Below, piece after piece: positions 43,351 to 51,720 of a stretch of 64,000 nucleotides of DNA (positions are counted from its first letter, which is position 1; each line of letters opens with the position of its first letter). The stretch covers positions 67,156 to 131,155 of the forward strand of contig SUZR01000004.1 in the NCBI GenBank assembly GCA_015059845.1. The letters run 5' to 3'. The notes beneath the pieces were generated by a model. The model had not been told where the DNA came from and did not search any database. It worked only from the letters and a program-made list of their open reading frames with translations. The position numbers and the translations under genes are program-made. Origin of the DNA: Rikenellaceae bacterium. GTDB lineage: Bacteria > Bacteroidota > Bacteroidia > Bacteroidales > Rikenellaceae.

Positions 43351-43421
43351 TTATAGTCAATAACTAATGTTGATTTCCAGTCGATTGCAAAGTTTTACGT
43401 GAGCGTATGTTATTTTGGGAA

Positions 43422-43445
43422 TTGACACCAGTTTTTGACACCAGT
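43422..43445. repeat. Left subterminal paired TTGACACCAG sites
   Basis: TTGACACCAG occurs twice with 3 bp between, 137 bp inside attL. The right end has the same pair (51361-51383). They are plausible arm-type sites of the recombinase. Confidence 0.6.
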
Positions 43446-43761
43446 GCAAAAGACAAAAGGAAGACCGATAAAGCAGAGGCGTTTGGTTGATATTTTAATT
43501 TTGGGATTACCTATATTAATATATTAAAATATTTACAATACGCTTTGAAAATTTATTTGTTTTTCAAAAATAAAGTATATACCTTTGCATTGAATCGGAA
43601 AAATAGTCCGTTCTGGCTATTTGGGGTTCATTCACAAACAAACAATTAAAACTAATTACAACTATGGGTAACGCTCACTAGATGTGGGCATACTGCTTTG
43701 TGCGTATATGTCATACGCAGACGCTGATATTTTAGTTATTAATTTTAATGTTTTAATTGTT
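43446..43761 (+). promoter_or_regulatory. Promoter and leader of the integrase gene
   Basis: -7 element TACCTTTG (43580-43587). The leader contains the 5-codon ORF MGNAH at 43663-43680, a 17-codon ORF at 43682 and a perfect TGCGTAT/ATACGCA hairpin (43701-43719). None shows family similarity; a leader-based control is possible. Confidence 0.5.
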
Positions 43762-45114
43762 ATGATTGAAAATCAGATTAACATTCAGAACAGGTTCACA
43801 ATGCGCGTGAACTTCAACTTAAAGAGCCTCGCAAATGTAGGCAGTAAGAAGAGTCAGATTTGGCTGACGACAACTATCAAGGGTAAGCGCGTAAGAGTCT
43901 ATACGGGTCTGCTTATCTAACAAGAGTATTGGAAACGCACTACCCGTTCCGAGGTCGGTGAGTGTGCCATCACGGGCACGCATCTTAGCCGTGTAGTCAA
44001 TGAGCAAAATGAGCACATCAACACCGAACTCCGAAATATTCTGAAGTATTGTAAAGAATATGGTGAGATTGTTTCCCGTCAGGATTTGATGAGCGAGCCC
44101 ATAGAACATTCGGCCGAGAATTTCAAGCGTATAATCGAGAGTAAGATTCGTGGTGTAGAGGCACAAATCCGTAAGAATCCCAAAGATTTCATCGAGGATT
44201 ATATAAAGCGTAAGGCTCGAATGGTAAACCGTGATACCCAACGAAGAATTGTTTCAGGCACAGTGTATAACCACAAAAACGCCCTTCGCCGACTGATGCT
44301 CTTTTGTGAGGAGGAGCGATTGAGGTTGGTGTGGGAACTCTTTAACGACCGATTTGAGGAGCGATTTACGGCTTGGATGCAAGATAAGGAATATAGTGCC
44401 AATACTATTGCCAGCCAATACTCAATAATGAAGGTGTGGCTTTCGGAGTCCGAGATGGAGGGGCTTATAACTGATAAGCATTTCCACCGATGGACAACAA
44501 AGGTTCACGATGTTGAGAACATCTATTTGACTGAGGAGGAGATTGAGCGAATCTATCGCCTTGATTTCAGTAGCGAAGAGTTGAGGTCGCAGATTGACCC
44601 TCGACAGCGAATTGAGGAGACGAGAGATATGTTTGTTGTTGCTTGTTGGACGGGGCTGCGCTTCGGAGATTGGAAAGACCTATCAAAGATTCAAATCGTT
44701 GGCGACACGATGACCGTCCACACCCGCAAAACCAACAAGACGGTTGTAATCCCTTTGCACCCCTTCGTAAAAGAGATTTACGAGAAGTACGGACGAAAAT
44801 TCCCTAAAGTCGTGGATAAAACTCACACACTGTTCCAAATCCGTCAGTGTGCAAGATGGGCGGGATTGGATGAACATACCACACTCTCACGTATGCAGGG
44901 AGGCAAGAGCGTTGTTAAGAGCGGAACTAAAGCGGATTTTTTGATGAATCACACCGCCCGTAGGTCATTCGCCACGAATATGTATCTGAAGGGCATACCG
45001 CCAATCTCGATTATGGCAATTACGGGTCATACTACCGAGGCGAATTTTATGAAGTATATCAAGGTTGATAAGCACCAGCACGCTCAGGTGGTGGCTCGTG
45101 CCTTTGCATCATAA
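43762..45114 (+). pseudogene. Tyrosine recombinase/integrase interrupted by in-frame TAA
   Basis: One reading frame of 451 codons with a single TAA at 43918-43920 (codon 53). The first part is the arm-DNA-binding strand set (KSQIWLTTTIKGKRVRVYTG). After the stop come the SAM-like core-binding domain (ENFKRIIESK to WLSESEMEG) and the catalytic domain: TGLRFGDW (Arg I), RKTNKTVVIPL (Lys), HTARRSFA (His, Arg II), TGHTTEANFMKYI (His III, Tyr). All catalytic residues are intact. Such integrases of Bacteroidota mobilise elements by site-specific recombination. A start inside the frame at TTG 44086 would lack the arm domain. It is a nonsense mutation, a base-call error, or recoding. Confidence 0.8.
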
Positions 45115-45120
45115 CCGTAA

Positions 45121-45141
45121 CTCGTGTGGTAAAGCACGAGG
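45121..45141 (+). terminator. Hairpin after integrase
   Basis: CTCGTG-TGGTAAAG-CACGAG stem just after the integrase stop; the T-run is weak. Confidence 0.4.
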
Positions 45142-45244
45142 TACAACCTACTTACTACCCAAACTGTTTGCCTTAAAATTTTTTCGGGAAATTTCTGCAT
45201 TTTTTCAACTTACCTACTATTTATATATAAACAGTTAGGTAACG

Positions 45245-45433
45245 ATGAATGAGCAAACGAGGGGAAAAATCTCTTACAAACTACGAGGCAGACGCAAGTC
45301 AGCCACCACACGAAAGTTGATTAGTCAAGCACTGCGAGGCAGGGCAAAGACTGGTCAGCATAGAGCCGCCATCTCTGAAGCGATGGTAGCCTATTGGAAA
45401 ATCAAGAAAACTAATTTATTAAAAAACATATAG
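45245..45433 (+). CDS. Small basic protein, NUMOD3-like motifs
   Basis: A 62-residue, very basic protein. Two near-repeats, GRRKSATTRKLISQALRG and GRAKTGQHRAAISEAM, resemble the NUMOD3 motif, a short helix that contacts DNA in mobile-element proteins. It ends 2 bp before the Rep-like gene, so the two are co-translated. It may help origin binding by the initiator. No known function; the resemblance is by eye and weak. Confidence 0.5.
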   Translation: MNEQTRGKISYKLRGRRKSATTRKLISQALRGRAKTGQHRAAISEAMVAYWKIKKTNLLKNI

Positions 45434-45435
45434 CA

Positions 45436-46317
45436 ATGAATATCTCAATAGACAAATTGAAGATATGCTACACACTGAGTGAGCAATCTTATCTCCACGA
45501 CTTGATGGAGAATCCAACTGAAGAGTTTGAACATCCCGAGTGGGGCTTCTGCCTTCGGCGGGTAGAGGGCAAGCACTTTGACCACATCTACCAAATCATT
45601 TACCTCGAATACACCGATAACTCAATGAGCGAGTTCGACCACCAATGTTTCGGCACGCTCCGATGGGGACTCCGTAGCGACAAGGAGGGTGAGATGGATA
45701 GGTTTGTATGGATAGCCATTGACAACCGTCAGTTCTACCTAAACTACGACTACAACACCAAATCGAGGATGATTTATTTGCAATACATTGAGGCGATGTT
45801 GGGACTTTGTTTTCATAATCTAACCCAACTCGACCTCGCTGTCGATGACGGTCGCAACCTATCTAAACGTCTTATCCGAGCCATCAGAGATGAGTCGCTG
45901 GTGCCCATTGTGAACGGGCGAAAAGTTGTGGAACGTGACCAACTTATAGAGGATATAGTTTATTTCGGTATCGGCGATTGTCGGCGGGCGAGGGAGCAAA
46001 ATCTATTGGTACAGCATAAGAACAAGGATATTCGGCTGATGACCTACAACAAGAAACGGGAGATTGAGAACGCTAGCCATAAGGATTACATCCTCGATGC
46101 CAATGGCAATCCTCCCCACCTTCACCGTATGGAGGTACGGATTTCCTCCGACTCATTGCGTGAGTATATTGAGAAGGAGAGGATTGTGTATGACCCGATG
46201 ATGTTTCTCAATGAGGCTTGGTTATGGCGAACATACTTGTACTTCACAGGGCGGGTGTTACGATTCCAATCTGTGGACTCCCGTAAGACCTACAATGTTT
46301 TGGAGGCGGTGGCATAG
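45436..46317 (+). CDS. Rep_trans/MobT-like replication initiator
   Basis: A 293-residue protein. The spacing of the motifs TQLDLAVDD (~residue 135), LMTYNKKREI (~210) and HLHRMEVRIS (~232) matches the replication initiation factor family (Rep_trans), which includes phage RstA-type initiators and the MobT relaxases of Tn916-like elements. These nick one strand through a tyrosine and start rolling-circle replication or transfer. The element therefore could replicate after excision or be mobilised. It lies 2 bp after the small basic protein and is followed by a terminator-like hairpin and iteron-like repeats. No conjugation genes are near. Confidence 0.7.
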   Translation: MNISIDKLKICYTLSEQSYLHDLMENPTEEFEHPEWGFCLRRVEGKHFDHIYQIIYLEYTDNSMSEFDHQCFGTLRWGLRSDKEGEMDRFVWIAIDNRQFYLNYDYNTKSRMIYLQYIEAMLGLCFHNLTQLDLAVDDGRNLSKRLIRAIRDESLVPIVNGRKVVERDQLIEDIVYFGIGDCRRAREQNLLVQHKNKDIRLMTYNKKREIENASHKDYILDANGNPPHLHRMEVRISSDSLREYIEKERIVYDPMMFLNEAWLWRTYLYFTGRVLRFQSVDSRKTYNVLEAVA

Positions 46318-46617
46318 CCCACTCCGTAGGGTATTAGTAAACCACCCTATCAGAACAAAGTTTATCAATCTAAGATATTGATATTATGAGAAATAAATCA
46401 ATTTAGCCTATTGTTTGATTTTAATATTAAATAATAGGCTATTTTAATTGAAATTTATAGTATAACTTACAAGGTTAGTATGATAAAATAATCAATATTT
46501 CATCTAACTAATTGATAATTATATCAACATAACAGTTCATCGTGTAACCGTCAAAAATTGATAATTTCCTGACTAAAAATTGACGATTTACAAGAGTACA
46601 AAAACAGTCAAAATCTC
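46318..46617. other. AT-rich gap with hairpins and iteron-like repeats
   Basis: Hairpin AGCCTATT/AATAGGCT (46405-46440) after the initiator gene, palindrome TTGATA-ATTA-TATCAA (46512-46527), and two direct copies of AAAAATTGAyrATTT (46553-46567 and 46575-46589). This composition suits a replication origin or nick site for the initiator; inference. Confidence 0.5.
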
Positions 46618-46845
46618 CTACAATGTTTGTAGTAGTTTTTGATGCAGTTTCATAAAATCATCTACGGTCTTGATTGCATAAACCTCTCCTCCAAATTCAA
46701 TGTAGCCATCACAAAAATCTATCTCGGCATCCGTCAAGAGGAACTTTTGGAGACCTACGACCTGCTTGATTTCTAAGCGTAGTGGTAAAATATTTAGTCT
46801 TTTATAGGCATCTTTCCAGAAAATTGTGCTAACTTTGTTAGTAAA
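46618..46845 (-). pseudogene. 5'-truncated ORF remnant
   Basis: An open frame of 75 codons on the minus strand without an in-frame initiator; a TAG precedes it at 46846-46848. The peptide reads ...TIFWKDAYKRLNILPLRLE, then KFLLTDAEIDFCDGYIEFGG and ends KLHQKLLQTL. It has the composition of a real protein tail. Its missing 5' part lies where the promoter of the M64 gene begins (46830-46837), so the cargo gene seems to have replaced it. No family recognised. Confidence 0.45.
46830..46837 (+). promoter_or_regulatory. -7 promoter element for M64 peptidase gene
   Basis: TAACTTTG, 35 bp before the ATG at 46873; it overlaps the end of the truncated remnant. Confidence 0.55.
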
Positions 46846-46872
46846 CTATTCTAGAACAATGCAATTCTAAAT

Positions 46873-49800
46873 ATGAAACGATTTTTACTATATCTGTTAG
46901 CCGTTGCAACAATTGTTGCTTGCTCAAAGAGTGATGATGTTGGTGGAGGAAACAACAATAACAATGAAACTCCTAAGCAGCCCGAAATCACGCTCAGTAC
47001 TACAGCCGCAGACTTTTCTACCGATGGCGGCACGAATGTGATTACATTTACCTCTTCGGAGGCTTGGACAGCGCAGGTTGTGAATAGCCGTGCCGATGAT
47101 TGGTGTTCGATTGAGCCTACAAGCGGCCCTGCGGGAAGCGCGAAGATTACCGTTACGACCACAGAGAACGACACTCCCGACGATCGCACTGCTTCAATCA
47201 TTATCAAGGCTGGCACAGCGTCGAAAACCATCAATGTGTCGCAGAAGCAGAAAGACGCATTGACCGTAACATCATCTAAGTTCGAGGTTTCGGCCGAGGG
47301 TGGTGAGGTTTCGATTGAAGTTAAGGCCAATATCGATTTCGAGTACGCGATCGAGGAGTCTGCGACCGATTGGGTTGAGTATAAGGCTACCCGCGCGCTG
47401 AAGACTTCTAATCTCGTTTTCGAGGTTAAGGAGAATGACGACACTGACAAGCGCGAGGCGAGGATAACCATCACGAACGGAGAGTTCAGCGAGGTTGTAA
47501 CCATCTATCAGGAGGGCGCAGAGCCGTCTATTATCCTTACAGAGAATGAGTTTGCGGTGTCGTCATCGGCTGAGACCATAGCCGTGGAGGTTAAAAGCAA
47601 CGTGGATGTAACGGTGGAACTCCCCACCGATGCGGATTGGATTACGGAAAATACAACGAGAGCCTTTTCGACCAACACCTATTACTTCGACATTGAGCAA
47701 AACGACGGCTACGACAACCGTACTGCCCAGATTAAGTTCACCAACAAGGCGACGGGTATCTACGAATATATAACCGTAACGCAGATGCAGCGCGATGCTA
47801 TTGTTGTGGCAAAGGATAGTTATACGGTTGATAGCGAGGGTGATGAGATAGTAATCGAGGTGGGGCATAATATCGACTTTGACGTTGAGATTGCTGACGA
47901 TTGGATTACCCGTAAGGATACTCGTGCATTTGTAACGGATAAACTGACGTTTGTCATTGCGGCCAACAAGGGTTATGATAACCGCGAGAGTACGATAAAG
48001 TTTACGTCAAAGGATCGCGGTATTACGCAGACCGTTAAGGTATATCAAGCGCAGGAGAAAGCGCTGATCATTAGCAAGAAGGATATTGTAGTGAGCGATG
48101 AGGGTGGCGAGGTTGAATTTGAGATAAGGGCAAATGTTTCGTATAGTCTGAACATACCAAATTTAAGTTGGCTCCACTATATAAGAACGCGTAGTGTTAG
48201 CCGTAGTACCTTCCGCTTCAAGGTTGACCCTAACACATCTTATGACTCTCGCGAGGCAAAGATTGTTGTAACCAATCGTAAGGACAACTCCACTGAAACA
48301 ATCACCATCACTCAGGTGCAGAAGGATGCTATTGTTCTGGCAAAGTCAGAGTATGAAGTTGTTAAAGCGGGTGGTACATTGGACTTTGAGTTGCAGACGA
48401 ATGTTGATTTAACTGTTACCATTTCCGATACTGCAAAGTCTTGGATTACGCAGGTTGAGACGCGCGGATTGGAGACCAAGACACTCTATTTTAATATTGC
48501 AGCGTGCCCTGCAGAGGAGAATCGCGAAGGCACTATCACCGTCGCGGGTGGCGATGTTAAGCAGACGATTACGGTTAGACAGAGTGGCTTTGCTGATACT
48601 CTTGAGAAGGAGCGGGAGGCTTTGATTGCACTCTACAAGGCAACAGGTGGAGACAACTGGAAATACAACAATAATTGGTGCTCGGATAAACCTGTGAGTG
48701 AGTGGGATGGAATCGCCACATATGATAATGGTTTGGTTAAATGGATTACCATGCAAAATAATAATTTGAATGGAGTTCTTCCCCCTGAGATTGGTAATTT
48801 TGTAAATCTGGAGTGGCTTGACTTGTCTGGTAACAAATTGTCAGGACAAATCCCTGCAGAGTTGGGTAATGCGTCAATTCAGAATCTGAATTTAGGATAT
48901 AATGAATTTGAAGGCGAGATTCCTAAGCAACTTGCGAACATTACACAGCTTAAGAGATTAGATTTAAGTGGCAATAAGTTATCTGGAAGTATCCCTATTG
49001 AACTATGTCGTCTGGAAAACCTTGAATACCTCAATTTAATGGTCAACCAATTAGCAGGAACAATCCCTGCTGAATTGGGTAACTTATCAAAGCTTCAGGC
49101 GCTGCGACTACAAGATAATCAACTCGTTGGTGAGATTCCTAAACAATTGGGAAACTTAACACAGCTTATTGAATTGACGCTAGGTACAAATCTTCTAACA
49201 GGTAGTATCCCATCTGAATTAGGACGTTTGACAAACCTTCATACACTGTATTTATCAAACAACGATTTGACAGGCTCAATCCCCAAAGAGTTGGGCAATT
49301 TGTCAAGTATTGTTAATTTGACTCTCGGCAGTAATAACCTTAGAGGAAGCATTCCTGCGGAATTAGGTAACCTAAAAACTGTGCAAAATCTTGTTTTAGG
49401 GTGGAATTACTTAACGGGAGAGGTTCCCAAATCAGTAATGAATCTCGATTGCTGGAATAATTGTTGGTATGGTATACTTGCACAATTGGGAACTGGATTA
49501 TCTACTGAGGGTATTAAGATTTATGCTCCAGAATTCTCGATACCAACCATTGGAGGTGGAGTTATATCAAATGATTATATTTCGCAGCATAAATATACTG
49601 TGATATACAATTTCTTTGAAAACTGTCCTTACTCTGCAGCATTTACGCCAATATTAATGTCACTTTATGATAAATATAAGGATAGAGGATTAGGTGTGTT
49701 TAGTACTACTTCTGACGAGGTGTCAAAAGTTAAAAATTATATAGCGACCTTTGGAATAGAATGGCCTTGTACCGATCCGCAGTATTCGTATTCGGGAAGT

Positions 49801-51147
49801 CCTTTGCATACATTTACAATAGAAAGTCCTGCTGTGGCGGTGTATGATCAAAATGGTCTGATTATATTTAATGGAGCGTTAACGAATTATATGGCACTTC
49901 CAGTATTTATTGAAAACCTATTTAATAGTGAGGAACAACAATATGAATCTACCGATTACTCAAAGGATGGCGAGGTTAAGCAGTTGCAAACAGCTACAAA
50001 GGGTGATGGTATAGACATTGTGTTGATGGGTGATGCTTACTCTGACCGTTTAATAGCCGACGGTACCTACGACCAAACGATGCAGACGGCAATGGAAAAG
50101 TTCTTCGAGGTTGAGCCATACAAGTCGTTCCGCGACCATTTCAATGTTTACTCTGTAACGGCTGTGTCGAAGAATGAGGTTTATACCAACACTTCGGAGA
50201 CTGCATTTGCTGGATACTTTGGTGGACGTACACACGTTGGTGGTAACGACCAGCGAGTATTCTATTATGCAGAAAAAGCAATTGGAGCAGAGCGTATGGA
50301 TGATGCTTTGATTGTTGTTATGATGAACTCAGTGGTGTATGCTGGCACTTGTTATATGTATGACCCAACCGATAATGACGACTGGGGCGACGGTGTGTCA
50401 ATTTCATATTTCCCTATTGGCGTTGATGATACTGCATTAGCCCAAGTGCTTCATCACGAGGCAGGAGGTCACGGCTTCTCAAAGTTGGGCGATGAGTATG
50501 CCTATGAAGAAACGGGAAATGTTCCTGAATGGGAGATTGAGTCTGCTCGTATAATGGCCACTTATGGATGGTGGAAGAACATCGACTTTACTAACGATCC
50601 CACGAAGGTTAAGTGGAATCATTTCCTAACTGACTCTCGTTATACGAATGATGGATTGGGAGTATATGAGGGTGCGTTTACATATTGGACTGGCGCATAT
50701 CGTCCGACGCAGAATAGTATTATGAACACCAACGTAGGAGGCTTCAATGCTCCTTCTCGAGAGTCTATTTACTACCGTATTCACAAGTTGGCCTACGGTG
50801 AGGATTGGGAGTACGACTATGAGGAGTTTGTAGAATGGGATGCAAAGAATAGAACAACCACGCGAGGTATTCCATATCGTTTGGATATTCCTAAGGACTT
50901 CCAGCCCACGCATCCGCCTGTAGTTGTTAAGAGTTCTTGGCGCAATGCGAAGAATAATGCCCCGAAGAAGGCTACTACCAACAATGATGGCAATGCAGGA
51001 AGTAATTTGCGTCCTGCAACATCGAATCGTACGAATCAGCAGACGATGAGCATATCGCCCAATAGGACGGTATCAAGCAGTGGTATGGTTGTTACGATAG
51101 ATTCTACTACGGGCAGGAAAACTATCGAGCGTATGGAGATTAAATAA
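46873..51147 (+). CDS. BACON-LRR-thioredoxin-fold-M64 peptidase lipoprotein
   Basis: A 1424-residue lipoprotein (signal to Cys17, KRFLLYLLAVATIVAC). Order: six BACON-type domains (~35-575) ending in VTQ/VYQ strands; an LRR cap DTLEKEREALIALYKATGGDNW and about nine plant-type LRRs (IPAELGN..L) to ~865; a thioredoxin-like domain (~880-1020) with NCPYSAAF, so no CxxC; then a M64 peptidase (~1040-1340) with HHEAGGHGFSKLGDEY at 1194-1209; a basic, Asn/Thr-rich tail. M64 includes IgA-cleaving enzymes. The zinc motif is HE-AGG-H, one residue longer than HExxH. The LRR/thioredoxin part is more AT-rich than the flanks. Probably surface exposed and host- or glycoprotein-directed; inference. Confidence 0.82.
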   Translation: MKRFLLYLLAVATIVACSKSDDVGGGNNNNNETPKQPEITLSTTAADFSTDGGTNVITFTSSEAWTAQVVNSRADDWCSIEPTSGPAGSAKITVTTTENDTPDDRTASIIIKAGTASKTINVSQKQKDALTVTSSKFEVSAEGGEVSIEVKANIDFEYAIEESATDWVEYKATRALKTSNLVFEVKENDDTDKREARITITNGEFSEVVTIYQEGAEPSIILTENEFAVSSSAETIAVEVKSNVDVTVELPTDADWITENTTRAFSTNTYYFDIEQNDGYDNRTAQIKFTNKATGIYEYITVTQMQRDAIVVAKDSYTVDSEGDEIVIEVGHNIDFDVEIADDWITRKDTRAFVTDKLTFVIAANKGYDNRESTIKFTSKDRGITQTVKVYQAQEKALIISKKDIVVSDEGGEVEFEIRANVSYSLNIPNLSWLHYIRTRSVSRSTFRFKVDPNTSYDSREAKIVVTNRKDNSTETITITQVQKDAIVLAKSEYEVVKAGGTLDFELQTNVDLTVTISDTAKSWITQVETRGLETKTLYFNIAACPAEENREGTITVAGGDVKQTITVRQSGFADTLEKEREALIALYKATGGDNWKYNNNWCSDKPVSEWDGIATYDNGLVKWITMQNNNLNGVLPPEIGNFVNLEWLDLSGNKLSGQIPAELGNASIQNLNLGYNEFEGEIPKQLANITQLKRLDLSGNKLSGSIPIELCRLENLEYLNLMVNQLAGTIPAELGNLSKLQALRLQDNQLVGEIPKQLGNLTQLIELTLGTNLLTGSIPSELGRLTNLHTLYLSNNDLTGSIPKELGNLSSIVNLTLGSNNLRGSIPAELGNLKTVQNLVLGWNYLTGEVPKSVMNLDCWNNCWYGILAQLGTGLSTEGIKIYAPEFSIPTIGGGVISNDYISQHKYTVIYNFFENCPYSAAFTPILMSLYDKYKDRGLGVFSTTSDEVSKVKNYIATFGIEWPCTDPQYSYSGSPLHTFTIESPAVAVYDQNGLIIFNGALTNYMALPVFIENLFNSEEQQYESTDYSKDGEVKQLQTATKGDGIDIVLMGDAYSDRLIADGTYDQTMQTAMEKFFEVEPYKSFRDHFNVYSVTAVSKNEVYTNTSETAFAGYFGGRTHVGGNDQRVFYYAEKAIGAERMDDALIVVMMNSVVYAGTCYMYDPTDNDDWGDGVSISYFPIGVDDTALAQVLHHEAGGHGFSKLGDEYAYEETGNVPEWEIESARIMATYGWWKNIDFTNDPTKVKWNHFLTDSRYTNDGLGVYEGAFTYWTGAYRPTQNSIMNTNVGGFNAPSRESIYYRIHKLAYGEDWEYDYEEFVEWDAKNRTTTRGIPYRLDIPKDFQPTHPPVVVKSSWRNAKNNAPKKATTNNDGNAGSNLRPATSNRTNQQTMSISPNRTVSSSGMVVTIDSTTGRKTIERMEIK

Positions 51148-51360
51148 ATATCTCGGCATATTAAGTGAACATCGGAGTCCACGTCGGACTCCGATGTTTT
51201 TCTTTCACTTCTACATAAAAGTGAATGCAATAGAATATAGTTATTGCATTGTTCCTTAGTGTGTTATCAGATAATCGGTAGTCGGGGTTAGCGTAAGCCG
51301 TTTCACTTACGTATAATATATAATATAAGTGTATGTAAAGCAGGAGAGGAAAGCGGAACG
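51148..51360. other. Right end of guaA element, with terminator
   Basis: ACATCGGAGTCC/GGACTCCGATGT terminator stem with T-rich tail (51169-51201), then about 150 bp with no gene. Confidence 0.6.
51169..51203 (+). terminator. Intrinsic terminator of M64 peptidase gene
   Basis: A 12-bp perfect stem with a 5-base loop and T-rich tail, about 20 bp after the stop codon. Confidence 0.8.
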
Positions 51361-51383
51361 TTGGCACCAGTCTTTGACACCAG
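51361..51383. repeat. Right subterminal paired TTGrCACCAG sites
   Basis: TTGGCACCAG and TTGACACCAG with 3 bp between, 80 bp inside attR and in the same orientation as the left pair. Confidence 0.6.
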
Positions 51384-51464
51384 CGGGAAATAGGGAGAAG
51401 AAAAATACCTTGTAATTATTTGATAATCGGGAAATAATAACAATATTTGCATTATAAAACTTAA

Positions 51465-51478
51465 ATCGAGTGGGAGTA
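51465..51478 (+). repeat. attR, 14-bp direct repeat
   Basis: ATCGAGTGGGAGTA followed by G, so the sequence still reads Ile-Glu-Trp-Glu-stop. It is identical to attL at 43272-43285. Confidence 0.8.
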
Positions 51479-51503
51479 GGAATACACTGATTATTAGGTA
51501 ATT

Positions 51504-51541
51504 AAATCCGACCTTGAGGACAATTCAAGGTCGGATTTTTT
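51504..51541 (+). terminator. Displaced native guaA terminator
   Basis: AAATCCGACCTTGA/TCAAGGTCGGATTT stem with T-run, 26 bp outside attR. Before integration it would have followed the guaA stop by about 25 bp. Confidence 0.7.
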
Positions 51542-51552
51542 GTTGGGAGGGG

Positions 51553-51678
51553 GTAGGTGTTATAAGAGGAATAAGTGTTATAAGTATTATAAGTGTTATA
51601 AGTATTATAAGTGCTATAAGAGTTATAAGTATTATACCTTTTTCCCTATAATACCTATAACACCTATAACACTTACAG
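51553..51678. repeat. 9-bp unit array F, inverted pair, largest
   Basis: About ten direct units (TTATAAGTG/TTATAAGTA/CTATAAGAG types) from 51558 to 51638 face a shorter inverted set (51645-51676, CCTATAATA, CCTATAACA, CCTATAACA, CTTACA). It sits between the guaA terminator and the uvrD/pcrA promoter. Confidence 0.8.
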
Positions 51679-51708
51679 CGCCTATTTTGAATTTTGCATT
51701 TTGAATTC

Positions 51709-51716
51709 TATCTTTG
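51709..51716 (+). promoter_or_regulatory. -7 promoter element immediately before uvrD/pcrA start
   Basis: TATCTTTG only 4 bp before ATG 51721. A transcript starting about 4-6 bp downstream would begin at or next to the start codon, i.e. be leaderless. Confidence 0.5.
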
Positions 51717-51720
51717 TACT

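Larger units (their letters stand above)
43272..51478. mobile_element. 8.2-kb integrative element in guaA
   Basis: It is bounded by a 14-bp direct repeat that rebuilds the guaA end. Close inside both ends are paired TTGACACCAG-type sites (43422-43445 and 51361-51383). Contents: a left-end terminator, a tyrosine recombinase (broken), a small basic protein, a Rep_trans/MobT-like initiator, iteron-like repeats, a truncated gene remnant and the M64 peptidase lipoprotein. The original guaA terminator now lies outside at 51504-51541. The 3' end of guaA is a known island insertion site in other bacteria. No relaxase of the MobA/B type and no conjugation gene is present. Confidence 0.8.

Noticed and set aside
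43663..43735. 5- and 17-codon ORFs before the integrase as genes
   Set aside because: No similarity or composition signal; mentioned only as a possible leader.
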